Virus record (IMG/VR): IMGVR_UViG_3300010413_000020
Location: 43,282 to 107,281 of that record
Source of the DNA: a virus
DNA length: 64,000 bases
Direction: 5' to 3' (one strand)
Shown: piece by piece, positions 8,153 to 16,900 of the stretch
Layout of the letters: each line of letters begins with the position of its first letter
Numbering within the stretch: position 1 is the first letter of the stretch
Position numbers and translations under genes: made by a program
The notes under the pieces: model-generated
Database searches by the model: none
Seen by the model: only the letters and a program-made list of their open reading frames with translations
What the model was told of the DNA's origin: nothing

Positions 8153-9772
8153 ATGATGAAAGGCAATTTACAGCACTTTCGAATGAGTAGTGTCGCACAG
8201 GCATGGCTGCGCCTGGACGGACAACCCTTTCGATTAGATGATTGGCCGATGCACAAAGAGTTCTACGATGGGAGATTCCGCCGTAGTCTTTTTAAAACAA
8301 GTCGTCAGGTGGGTAAGAGCGTCACCATGTGCAACTTCAGTATCATTGAGTGCTCTCTTATACCGCACTTTTCTACAATGTTTGTGGCTCCCACTAAAGA
8401 GCATACCGTTAGATTTTCGAACACACGTTTAGGAAAGATTCTTCGCTACTCACCGGTTATTAACAAAACTTTTTTACGTACTGAGCTCGCTGATCGTGTG
8501 TTTCATAAACAATATACTAACGGCTCTGAGATGCTGTTGACCTATGGGTCCGATAGTGAGGAGCGGGTTCGTGGACCTTCAACTGACAGAAACATGTACG
8601 ATGAGGTCCAGGACATGCTTTATGACCCGGTTATTACTGTTGGTAATGAAACAATGTCCAATTCTCCTCATGCTTTTGAGACTTATGCGGGCACTCCTAA
8701 GACTATGGAGAATACCATTCAGTATCTCTGGGAGATTTCGACGCAGACAGAATGGGTGATGAAATGTGATGCCTGTGGGTCATACCAATTTATAGATAAC
8801 GAAAAACACTTGGGGAAATTAGGGCCGGTCTGTTTGAAATGCAAGTCTTACTTGAATCCTTTCCATGGCACCTGGATTGATATGAATCCTATAGATTACG
8901 GTGCAGGGGAAGACGAAGACACAAAATTAAAAGGTTTCCACATATCTCAACCCATGATGCCTTTCAATGTTCCAAAGTCGATGGAAGGGCGTGGAGATAT
9001 GGAAGAAGTCGCTCTCCGGCGATGGAAACGTATTATTAATAAGTTCGAGGGTACACCTATCTCTGTATTCCGCAACGAGGTTCTCGGCGTTTCCGACGCT
9101 ATTGGTACCCGCGTTCTTTCTAAACAAGAGCTCCAGGCTCTTTGTACTCCCCGTGAAATGCAAGATTTCCCTAATGATAAAACACTTGAAGGAATCAGTC
9201 TTACCGTAGGTGGTGTGGATTGGTCTGGTGGGGGTACTACAGGCGTTTCTCGTACTGTAATATGGATATGGGGTTTTAGACCTACAGACCGAAAACTAGT
9301 CTGTCTTCTCTATAAAGTGCTTGCGGGAATCAATCCAGTGAATGTCATAGACGAAATTGCAAAAATATTTGATGCATATCGTGTACAACTTGTTATTGGA
9401 GATGCGGGTGAAGGCCATACGGCTAACAATCTTTTGCGAAGCAAAATTGGAATTCACCGAGTACAGCAAGTACAATATGGTGCCCAAAAAAAGGCTATTA
9501 ACTGGAATGGAGAAGACCGTTGGATGGCCGACCGTACAACTCTTATCGACAACTATTTCATGGGTTTGAAACGGCAAGAATTTGAATTTGCTACTCGCTC
9601 TGAGATGGAAGTTGCCATCACCGATATTCTTAACGAGTATGAGGAAATAACTACAGCAGGTCGTCGTGTTTGGCGTCATTCTCCTCAACGTCCAGATGAT
9701 TGTCTTCATGCAGGACTTTTTGGTTGGCTTGCCTTTAAAATGGTTATGGGGGATATGAGAATGTATCAGTAA
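8153..9772 (+). CDS. terL: Terminase large subunit (DNA-packaging ATPase/nuclease)
   Basis: About 540 residues. The ATPase domain has a Walker A-like KTSRQVGKS near residue 50 and a Walker B-like MYDEVQD near residue 145. The nuclease domain begins with GGVDWSGGG, whose Asp is a likely catalytic metal ligand. A four-Cys zinc site (CDAC ... CLKC) sits between the two domains. An in-frame TTG at 8120 overlaps the divergent AAA+ gene; I prefer the ATG at 8153, although no clear Shine-Dalgarno is seen for it. The small subunit is not identified nearby. The structured non-coding region starts right after its stop. Confidence 0.9.
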   Translation: MMKGNLQHFRMSSVAQAWLRLDGQPFRLDDWPMHKEFYDGRFRRSLFKTSRQVGKSVTMCNFSIIECSLIPHFSTMFVAPTKEHTVRFSNTRLGKILRYSPVINKTFLRTELADRVFHKQYTNGSEMLLTYGSDSEERVRGPSTDRNMYDEVQDMLYDPVITVGNETMSNSPHAFETYAGTPKTMENTIQYLWEISTQTEWVMKCDACGSYQFIDNEKHLGKLGPVCLKCKSYLNPFHGTWIDMNPIDYGAGEDEDTKLKGFHISQPMMPFNVPKSMEGRGDMEEVALRRWKRIINKFEGTPISVFRNEVLGVSDAIGTRVLSKQELQALCTPREMQDFPNDKTLEGISLTVGGVDWSGGGTTGVSRTVIWIWGFRPTDRKLVCLLYKVLAGINPVNVIDEIAKIFDAYRVQLVIGDAGEGHTANNLLRSKIGIHRVQQVQYGAQKKAINWNGEDRWMADRTTLIDNYFMGLKRQEFEFATRSEMEVAITDILNEYEEITTAGRRVWRHSPQRPDDCLHAGLFGWLAFKMVMGDMRMYQ

Positions 9773-9792
9773 CTTTTGTCGCTGTCCGCTTA

Positions 9793-9816
9793 TTTTCCAA
9801 TGATTGCAGTGGAAAA
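9793..9816. other. Inverted repeat, 7-bp stem, between terminase and the structured RNA
   Basis: TTTTCCA (9793-9799) pairs with TGGAAAA (9810-9816) around a ten-base loop. The loop and 3' arm hold GCAGTG, which is complementary to CACTGC in the linker repeats downstream. Confidence 0.5.
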
Positions 9817-9834
9817 GAAGTGTTGTCAGAGTCT

Positions 9835-9861
9835 TTTTGCGAATAATGCCTATTCGCAAAA
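9835..9861. terminator. Perfect 11-bp hairpin after terminase
   Basis: TTTTGCGAATA (9835-9845) is perfectly complementary to TATTCGCAAAA (9851-9861) with a five-base loop. It lies 63 bases after the terminase stop and directly before the 5' pairing element of the large RNA. It could end terminase transcription or be a processing site; it lacks a classic downstream T-tract on either strand. Confidence 0.5.
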
Positions 9862-9888
9862 TAGCGCCCTAGCTTGATTGCAAAGAAC

Positions 9889-9903
9889 GGAGCGTAACGC
9901 TCC
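9889..9903 (+). repeat. Terminal hairpin, 5' copy
   Basis: GGAGCG-TAA-CGCTCC, a 6-bp hairpin near the 5' end of the large RNA. A nearly identical copy lies at 10847-10861. Confidence 0.75.
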
Positions 9904-10005
9904 AGCGTCTCTAACAGAGAGAAGCTCCGACAAAAGTCGCTGACCTTCTGGAGAGGGCCCTTTCAGGTCCTCCTGAAGACGGGACCTCGGCAAGAGGACA
10001 AACCC

Positions 10006-10021
10006 GGTACTGCTGTCATTA
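10006..10021 (+). repeat. Linker repeat 1 (degenerate)
   Basis: GGTACTGCTGTCATTA. It departs from the consensus GGCACTGCTGTCTTA at the third base and has one extra base near the end. It separates the first hairpin group (including 9965-9970 with 9982-9987) from the 12-bp stem unit. Confidence 0.8.
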
Positions 10022-10099
10022 GATGGGGCTTTTATCCCCGGCCCGAGTGGCGTGGGCTTCCACGGGGCAGGCGGGCTCGGGGGTAAAAGAACCAGTAAT

Positions 10100-10114
10100 G
10101 GCACTGCTGTCTTA
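10100..10114 (+). repeat. Linker repeat 2
   Basis: GGCACTGCTGTCTTA, exact consensus. It sits between the stems closing at 10089 and opening at 10119. Confidence 0.9.
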
Positions 10115-10194
10115 ACGTCCTGTTTAGGGTGCTCCTGATAGCCTGCGACTTGAAGAGGCGCGGCTCTCAGGGGCGTCCCTGAACAGGTGGTTCA

Positions 10195-10209
10195 GGCACT
10201 GCTGTCTTA
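10195..10209 (+). repeat. Linker repeat 3
   Basis: GGCACTGCTGTCTTA, exact consensus, preceded by TTCA. The next unit is one long irregular hairpin closed by GCCGGA (10214-10219) and TCCGGC (10273-10278). Confidence 0.9.
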
Positions 10210-10284
10210 ACGGGCCGGAACTGGTCAGAACCGTGGGGTGAGCCGTGAGGCGAAACCCCGGTGAGGACCTAGTCCGGCTGTTCA

Positions 10285-10300
10285 GGCACTGCTGTCTTTA
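10285..10300 (+). repeat. Linker repeat 4
   Basis: Consensus with one extra T (GGCACTGCTGTCTTTA), again preceded by TTCA. The next unit is closed by TCTAGT (10304-10309) and ACTAGA (10352-10357). Confidence 0.9.
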
Positions 10301-10363
10301 GAATCTAGTGGCCTGCCAAAGGAAAAGCGAAGCGATCCTTAGGCAGAGCAGACTAGAGACTAA

Positions 10364-10378
10364 GGCACTGCTGTCTTA
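10364..10378 (+). repeat. Linker repeat 5
   Basis: GGCACTGCTGTCTTA, exact consensus. Its last A can pair as the first base of the ATTTTCTC/GAGAAAAT stem. Confidence 0.9.
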
Positions 10379-10454
10379 TTTTCTCAACGCGAAGCCGCCC
10401 GGCTGCAGCACACTACTGTGCGGAAGCCTGGTGCGGCTGAACGGGGAGAAAATA

Positions 10455-10469
10455 GGCACTGCTGTCTTA
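10455..10469 (+). repeat. Linker repeat 6
   Basis: GGCACTGCTGTCTTA, exact consensus. It precedes the shortest unit, a hairpin with stem CACACCGC/GCGGTGTG. Confidence 0.9.
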
Positions 10470-10514
10470 TGGGGTCCACACCGCGCACTCCTCGGGGCTG
10501 CGGTGTGACGCCTA

Positions 10515-10529
10515 GGCACTGCTGTCCTA
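10515..10529 (+). repeat. Linker repeat 7
   Basis: GGCACTGCTGTCCTA, one difference from the consensus. The next unit nests CATTTC/GAAATG (10555-10560, 10575-10580) inside a bulged CGCGGGCACT stem (10539-10548 with 10587-10597). Confidence 0.9.
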
Positions 10530-10608
10530 TGCATTTGCCGCGGGCACTGCATGACATTTCCCGTCCAATTGAATGAAATGCCTGCGAGTGCCTCGCGTCG
10601 AATGATTG

Positions 10609-10623
10609 GGCACTGCTGTCTTG
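10609..10623 (+). repeat. Linker repeat 8
   Basis: GGCACTGCTGTCTTG. It leads into the longest, multibranched unit, closed by CTTGCA (10620-10625) and TGCAAG (10743-10748). Confidence 0.85.
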
Positions 10624-10747
10624 CATACGTTCCCCGTGCGAGGTGTAATGGTAGCCGAAGGGGCCATTATCACCTGCGGGGGAACATATACAGGCACCGT
10701 TGACTTTGCTCGGGCCCATGTGCCCAACGGCAGTGGGCTCCGTGCAA

Positions 10748-10760
10748 GGCACTGCTGTGA
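10748..10760 (+). repeat. Linker repeat 9 (3' end diverged)
   Basis: GGCACTGCTGTGA: the first eleven bases match the consensus and the end differs. The last unit follows, closed by TAGGAGAC/GTTTCCTA (10763-10770, 10821-10828) with an inner perfect 9-bp GCCACCACC/GGTGGTGGC stem. Confidence 0.8.
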
Positions 10761-10846
10761 TCTAGGAGACGAAAGCCACCACCCCGTGGTGAACAAAGTG
10801 AACCACTCAGGTGGTGGCGCGTTTCCTAATCGCGACAATCAGTAAT

Positions 10847-10861
10847 GGAGCGTATCGCTCC
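10847..10861 (+). repeat. Terminal hairpin, 3' copy
   Basis: GGAGCG-TAT-CGCTCC, identical in its stem to the hairpin at 9889-9903. The two sit symmetrically just inside the pairing ends of the RNA. Confidence 0.75.
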
Positions 10862-10926
10862 GACTCCGACAGCGCTCTGTTTTATAATACAGATGGAGTT
10901 CCAGTACCAAAAGCTTATACCGATAG

Positions 10927-13900
10927 TTAATCGATGTTTGTAAAATCGTAACGAATTTCTTCTTCAATAAAGTCGTAATCTTCTTGATTGAATTCTACAA
11001 CGGGATGTTCTGACAGGTAATGGTCAACAGATTGCAGTTCTCCATAAGAAGGGCCTACTTCTACATCCCAGGCAAAGGGTACAGGAAGCCATGGATATTG
11101 CTTAGCCACTCTGCGAACACCGTATTCTTTGAAGAAGTCCGGCATTTGTCCAATGTATTTTTTAGGCAGTTCGAAAACGATAGAATCATGTACAGTAATG
11201 AGCAGATGTCCTCCCATATCGCGAATAGGACCATCTACATCACAGAGAACACCCATCACAATATCTGAACTTGTACTTTGTATTTTGAAGTTAACCGCTT
11301 GACGTTCTGCTTTGGCAACCATATAGCGAGTCATTCCCTGTAGATCAAGACGTCGTCGGCGTCCGATAAACGTTTCAACTAACCCAAAGTTGTGTACCTG
11401 ATCTTTTGTAAGTTGAATATACTTCGGGATTGTGGGAAACATTCTAAAGAGAACATCGATAATTGCTTGTGCTTGGTCATTGGGAATTCCAACAATAACT
11501 GAGATTTTATTTTTACTGGCTCCATAAAGAATTCCAAAAACCACTCGTTTTACATTCTTACGAAGCTTATCGAGTTGTTTTCCATACCAAGGATCATCCT
11601 TCTCTATTTGTTCTCTATTTTGAAAGTCTTCGTAGGTCCAAGCGTGAACATCATCGATGCCTATTGTATCTAGAACTTTTTGTTTATCGCTTTCGCGTAC
11701 TCCCTGTAAGACGCTCTTAGGATTATAAACCATAGAGGAAAAGAAACTATGTGGGTCCATTCCATCATTTAAAGCTCGAATGAGGTTGGGGTCTTTACTG
11801 TACGCAGCGTAAACGCGCACTTCTGCGGCTTTGGCATCAGCGTTAACAATTAATTGAGTTTCGGGATTAGTGGGAATGAATATCTTTTTGATATTATGTG
11901 AACCGATTCGTTTAGGGATATTTTGCATATTTTCATCAGAGGATGATAGCCTTCCCGTTGCGGTTCCTGCTATATGAAAAGATGTGTGCATCTTTCCATC
12001 TTCTCGACTCAATGCTCTGATGTTTTCTACGAATGTGTTTCGTGCTTTGCTTACTCCTCGGTATTTAAGGAGAGCTTTGGCAAAGGGACAATCTTGTTGT
12101 GTTACAAGTCCTCTTAAAAATTTAGCGTCAGTTGAAATCTTGCCTGTAGGCGTGTAACTTAATTCTTCTTCAGTCAAATGATTATAAGATATTATCTCGT
12201 TAGTTTCGGGATGATAGAATCCCGCACCGAATAGAACTTTTCGAAGATGGGCAGTGCTATTAGGATTGAATTGCTCATCGAAGAGATTTGGTGGGATCAT
12301 TTTAAAGAGATCGATTTTAAGCATTATAATTGATTCATCCATATCGACGACTAAGTCTTCGATATATTTTTGGTCAACTGCCATACCGTAGAGTTCCATG
12401 TCTGCTAATATCTTAGAAGAAGGAATTAATCGCTCGAACATCAAATCTTTCAATGGGTCTTTGGAAGAACATTCAGGAGTAGCGATATTACGAAAATAAG
12501 GACTCTTACTTATCTCTCGACGTTGTTTTGCTAAGTGTTTATTCTCTTCTTCAATTCGAGCTCTTTGAATTGTGATAAGTTGTCGAGTAACATCGGCATC
12601 TACCGCGCCATATTCATTTAAGTCCTTTAAGGGAATATTAATAAAACCTTCGTCTTGCGCCAGTTTTTTAGCAGCGCCTTTTTCTTGAGCTGCTTCTTTC
12701 AATGCGTCTTTGGTTTCTAAACTATCCAAAATAGTTTTGAGTTGGTCTTCGTAACCTGAGTATTTTGGAATCATTAATTTAGTTAGGGCTTTCAGGCTAT
12801 AATAACCACGTTTATCCTCAGAAATTAAGTGCTCTCCCAACATCGTATCCCATGCAAATCTACGGACTTCCCAACCTTTACGTTGTAATACTTTGAGGTC
12901 GAACTTAGCGTTGTGAAATCCTTTGGGTTTAGGACATTGGAGTAACTGTGTAATATAAGGATGGACATCTGCCAGACTCCAAGGGGTTTCGGGGTGTTCA
13001 ATAGGGATAGACGCAGCTTTGCCTGGTGCCCAAGAAACTACAAGACTTAAGATTTTAAGTTTTTCACGATGAGGATATAGCGTATTGGTTTCAGTATCAA
13101 TTGCGATGACGTGGTTATCTGGGTTCTTTCCTGGAGGAGCGTATTCGACAACCATTTCTACGAGTTTACGCACGTCATCCAATTTCTTTGGAAAGATATA
13201 ATCTTTAATCAATTCACTTAAGGGCACTTCGGTATTAATAGTTTTTCCATGCTGTTGTTCGTAGACAGCATCCATAAACATTTCTACGTGCTGTTGGAAG
13301 ATTTTGTAGTATCCGGTTTTGACCAATAATGCACGTTTAGAAAACGTGGGAAATATAATTACAGGGCGATTACCTAATTTAGTCTCCAGGAATTTGCCTT
13401 GGACCGAAGCGTATTTTCCGATCTTAAGACCGAAAGACTGCACGACTGATGGCCCAAGGGCAAATACCATTATAGGTTGATCGTTATGTTTAGCGTGCTT
13501 GAATATTTCATCACGGAATTGAAGATAACAACATGAACGCATTCTTTTATTGGGTTTATCCACACTACATCTGACAGACGAAGTGTACCGACCAATAAGA
13601 TTAGCTGTGCGTTTGTGTGTGTCTTTATATTTTACGAAAGTATCCAGAATAACTTTTTCAACATCGTATCTCCAAGTAGTGTGATTTTTTACATCAGCTG
13701 ACGGCCCTGGAAGATAAGGCGATTCGGTAATGCAGAAATAATCGGCTCCAGTAGGGCCAATGCCCTCTGCATAATGTTCTTTGCGGTAAGCGGGACATTC
13801 CGAACACTTAGAACCTTTCCATGCATTAGGGCCACATAAATTACACTGTAAAAATTCAGTAGAGGTTTCGTTACCATTCGTGGTCACTTGCGTCTTTGGC

Positions 13901-13929
13901 CTGTTCGGTGGGTTTATCTTCGTCGGCAT
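10927..13929 (-). CDS. DNA polymerase I-family replicase with N-terminal UDG-like domain
   Basis: 1000 residues. The C-terminal two-thirds is a family A polymerase: 3'-5' exonuclease motif AIDTETNT (about residue 279) and HNAKFDLKVL, then palm motif A NADAKAAEVRVYA, finger motif B KRVVFGILYGASKN and motif C TVHDSIVFE. The first 230 residues resemble a family 4-type uracil-DNA glycosylase: a Cys cluster (CNLCGPNAWKGSKCSEC), ITESPYLPGPS, a Cys-rich SVRCSVDKPNKRMRSCC stretch and a VIIFPTFS segment near the usual His-Pro motif. The glycosylase activity is inferred and unproven. The start overlaps the primase gene by 59 bases, and GAGGGA precedes the ATG. Confidence 0.93.
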   Translation of the reverse strand: MPTKINPPNRPKTQVTTNGNETSTEFLQCNLCGPNAWKGSKCSECPAYRKEHYAEGIGPTGADYFCITESPYLPGPSADVKNHTTWRYDVEKVILDTFVKYKDTHKRTANLIGRYTSSVRCSVDKPNKRMRSCCYLQFRDEIFKHAKHNDQPIMVFALGPSVVQSFGLKIGKYASVQGKFLETKLGNRPVIIFPTFSKRALLVKTGYYKIFQQHVEMFMDAVYEQQHGKTINTEVPLSELIKDYIFPKKLDDVRKLVEMVVEYAPPGKNPDNHVIAIDTETNTLYPHREKLKILSLVVSWAPGKAASIPIEHPETPWSLADVHPYITQLLQCPKPKGFHNAKFDLKVLQRKGWEVRRFAWDTMLGEHLISEDKRGYYSLKALTKLMIPKYSGYEDQLKTILDSLETKDALKEAAQEKGAAKKLAQDEGFINIPLKDLNEYGAVDADVTRQLITIQRARIEEENKHLAKQRREISKSPYFRNIATPECSSKDPLKDLMFERLIPSSKILADMELYGMAVDQKYIEDLVVDMDESIIMLKIDLFKMIPPNLFDEQFNPNSTAHLRKVLFGAGFYHPETNEIISYNHLTEEELSYTPTGKISTDAKFLRGLVTQQDCPFAKALLKYRGVSKARNTFVENIRALSREDGKMHTSFHIAGTATGRLSSSDENMQNIPKRIGSHNIKKIFIPTNPETQLIVNADAKAAEVRVYAAYSKDPNLIRALNDGMDPHSFFSSMVYNPKSVLQGVRESDKQKVLDTIGIDDVHAWTYEDFQNREQIEKDDPWYGKQLDKLRKNVKRVVFGILYGASKNKISVIVGIPNDQAQAIIDVLFRMFPTIPKYIQLTKDQVHNFGLVETFIGRRRRLDLQGMTRYMVAKAERQAVNFKIQSTSSDIVMGVLCDVDGPIRDMGGHLLITVHDSIVFELPKKYIGQMPDFFKEYGVRRVAKQYPWLPVPFAWDVEVGPSYGELQSVDHYLSEHPVVEFNQEDYDFIEEEIRYDFTNID

Positions 13930-16900
13930 GGGTTCCCTCGCTTACTGTTTCCGCATTTGTTGCCATTCCTTCCTGGGCGGCTTTAACGGTATCGTCGAGT
14001 GCTTCTTGGGCGGAATCTAACCATTCTTTTGCACGAAAAACGACAACGTCTTGTAGCTTAATACCTGCACCCAGATACGGTCCTACTTTCCGTAAAATAT
14101 TACTTTGTTGAACTTCTTTAGGAGATAGGGCGGCACGATGTCGTTCTAATGTATCTCGCAATCTAGAACCGGACATTCCGTAGGTCTTTAATTGAGAAGG
14201 GAGCAACCGCGGGACAGCTTGGTCGAGAAGCATTAAAAGCAATTCTTTCTCCTCATCAAAGTAGATTCCACAGGCGGAGGTATTTATTTCAGCTCGTTTT
14301 TCTGGGGATACTAATAGATTAGCTACAGAGACATTAATGTTGGTTTCTCTCTGATAAATTACTGGATTATACAACATTGAACCAAGGTAACTCTCGGATT
14401 CAGAAATAGTGGTTGCCCGAAGAATAGTACTCTCATTGCTGATAATATATTTACGAAAGAACGTCTTCCAATCGAGTCCCAACAATTTCATAACTGCAGC
14501 AGCACTAAATAATGAAGATGCATAACGCCACTCTACGGTAAATGGAAGAGTTGCTTGGAGTTCATGTGCTTCACGTCGAATTTCTTTTTCGTATTGAGCC
14601 AGAGTAATTGCGTGCGGGAACATCGCAGTTGTGACTTCGTGAGCCATCTCTTCAATGCGTGTTTGTCCAAACTCATGGAGAATGACATTTACGGGATTGT
14701 TCTTTCCCTTTATTTTTTTCATTTCAACCATGAGCATTCTATTGAGATCCTGCGGTCGTTCTGCTCCTTGAATTGCGGCAAAGATGATGGGCATGCGTAA
14801 TATCGATTCATAGTGAGTACCGTCAGGCCGTCCGCGAATACGACGAGTTTCTCCAGAGATAAGACCACGAACCATTTCGAGAATTTTTCTGACTTCTTCA
14901 CCGGTTCGAGTATTGTTGCTCTCAAACTCATCGAGAACTGCTAACCGAGAATCGCAATTACACATGCTCGCGACAGATGCTGCTGTGTAATTCTCTGTTC
15001 CTTGTGAGGCATACAACAATCTAATTCCCGCATAACCAAGACCTGAAAAAGTTGAGAGAAGACTAGTTTTTCCTGAATGGGTATCCCCACTAACAAACAG
15101 CATAAGCGGACGTTCAAATGCATCCATGATAGGAAAGACAAGCATAAGAGCAGCGAGCAGTTGTGTAGTTACTTCTTGATTCTTGAATTTGTATCCGATG
15201 TCATACAAATGAACCAGATCGTCATATAACTTCTTTAAATCTGCTTCTTTGCCATCATTAAGTTTTTTAATTGAGAGACCTCCTGGATACCAAGGTTCTT
15301 CAACATTGCCTTTAATTCCTACGTCGAAGATGATGCCGTTTTCAGATGGACCTTCCAACTGTTCATAGGTGACTTTAGGACCGTCTCTTCGGATAGCAAA
15401 GACATCAGCCCCGCAAACAAGATATTCAACCAAAGCTTTGGTTGGAAGTTCAATACAGTGATAACCTTGACGGTATTGGCGTGATGACATGAAATCGGGA
15501 GCTCCTCTCGCTAATGTTTGAATTGCTTCCCGTATGAAATAACCAAGTTGTTTATCCAATTTGTGTCTGACAAGTCCATCTGTCTGTTCGGGCAATTCTA
15601 GGAATGAAGGAAAACCTACTTTTTCAACAACGAAATCGAATAGAGTTCCTACAATCGGTGCTAGTTCTTGTTTAAGCGATTGTTCACTATCTAGTTTTAC
15701 ACGATTGAAACGTTTATTTCGTTTATCATATAAAACTAAATAGCGATTGCCTGCGTTAATTTCCGTTCCTACAACGAAGAGTAATTCTCTCAAAGCATCA
15801 GTACATCGCATGATGAATCCATTTTCACTTTCTTCACGCGATGCTATTTGTCGTCGTAGGATGTCGGGGTTTACATTGTATTTAGATGCAACGGCTTCAG
15901 AAAAAGCTTCGCATTCCAATCGGTCTTTCAAATACTTACCGTGCTCGGCGGCTTTTTCTATGAGATTGCGATAGTCATTTTCCGCTACTGCATCTAACTC
16001 TACAGATGCTCTCTCAAACGCCCAGTCCCATGCAGTAGTAAAGTTGTCGTTGAATTTATTCCAAATGAATTGAGAAACTTTAGGCTCACCTAATTTAACA
16101 ATAGCTTCATCTATGTCTTTACACCCAATCAGGTTATCCCAACCAACGAATACACGAGTTTCTAATTTAACAATTTTCTCTAACCAACTTTGTACGATTT
16201 CATTTCCTTTAGCAGATGGTGCGTCACCAATCAAATAAGCTTTGGAAATCCCCGAGGCTCTAAGAATTGGTTCAATATGCCCGGCTCCCCCCCGACCTCC
16301 AACCGAATATAGAGGATAACGAGCTCTGCCCGCTTGTGCAAAACGCGCCATTGTAGAGAGAACATCAATTTCTCCTTCAGTTAGATACGCATAATCTACT
16401 TCAGCTTTGGGGTCTACAAAACCACGGTATTGATCCCAACCTAAACCGAAAAGTCCAAGTAAATCTTCAAAGTCGTCGTCGGGAATTGATATTTGTTTGG
16501 GTTTGTTGTTATTGGGAGCCCTTAATTTGAGTCTTCCAATTTCCTTAGGATTAACGTGTAACGGAAATAAAACCGAACCAGCAAAATTGGCATCACGAAT
16601 ATAATTTTTCAAATATTCGAATGCTGGGTCTGCTAAGTTTTGTGGTTCAGATTTCTTATTCGTTTGATTTTCCCACTGCTTGTGTGCACGCCGGAAACGT
16701 TTAATCATTATTTCTTGAAGTCGTGTGAGTTCAGGCATAATCCCGACAGGTAGGGCATGGAGTACATCCTTGGGAATACTGCGTGCGTTTATTAACCAAT
16801 CTAATGCCTTTTTTGCTATTTGATTTTCTTTCTTATCAGGGTCGGCCAGCGCATCACACATGAAATCGTGTGTTACTCTATAAATTTCCTCCTTCATTTG

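Larger units (their letters stand above)
9863..10876 (+). ncRNA. Large structured RNA: ten hairpin units joined by a repeated 15-base linker
   Basis: About 1 kb without a credible gene and clearly more GC-rich than its surroundings. Nine copies of a GGCACTGCTGTCTTA-like linker separate about ten segments, each of which folds on itself, often with G-U pairs. Examples: 10029-10040 with 10078-10089 (12 bp), 10119-10129 with 10177-10187 (11 bp), 10378-10385 with 10446-10453 (8 bp), 10477-10484 with 10500-10507 (8 bp), 10775-10783 with 10810-10818 (9 bp). The ends also pair: AGCGC 9863-9867 with GCGCT 10872-10876, and TGATTG 9875-9880 with CAATCA 10836-10841. A GNRA-type loop (GCC-GTGA-GGC, 10242-10251) favours the plus strand. 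It resembles the ornate large phage RNAs (GOLLD, ROOL) in style, but I do not recognise a known class. Confidence 0.8.

Noticed and set aside
10006-10760. CRISPR array
   Set aside because: The repeats are only about 15 bases, the segments between them vary from about 45 to 125 bases and each is itself a hairpin, and no cas genes are present. Two Cas4-like nucleases are phage replication genes.
10006-10830. Integron-like attC array
   Set aside because: The hairpin units recall attC folding, but there are no cassette genes between them, no integrase nearby and no GTTRRRY/RYYYAAC core pair at the ends.
9850-10845. Open frames of 66-122 codons within the linker/hairpin region
   Set aside because: They run through the repeats on both strands, lack ribosome sites and have low-complexity Cys/Pro/Ser/Arg-rich products as expected from GC-rich structured DNA.
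9863-10876. tRNA cluster
   Set aside because: No unit has a T-arm motif, an acceptor stem of proper length with a following CCA position, or a cloverleaf; unit lengths are also wrong.
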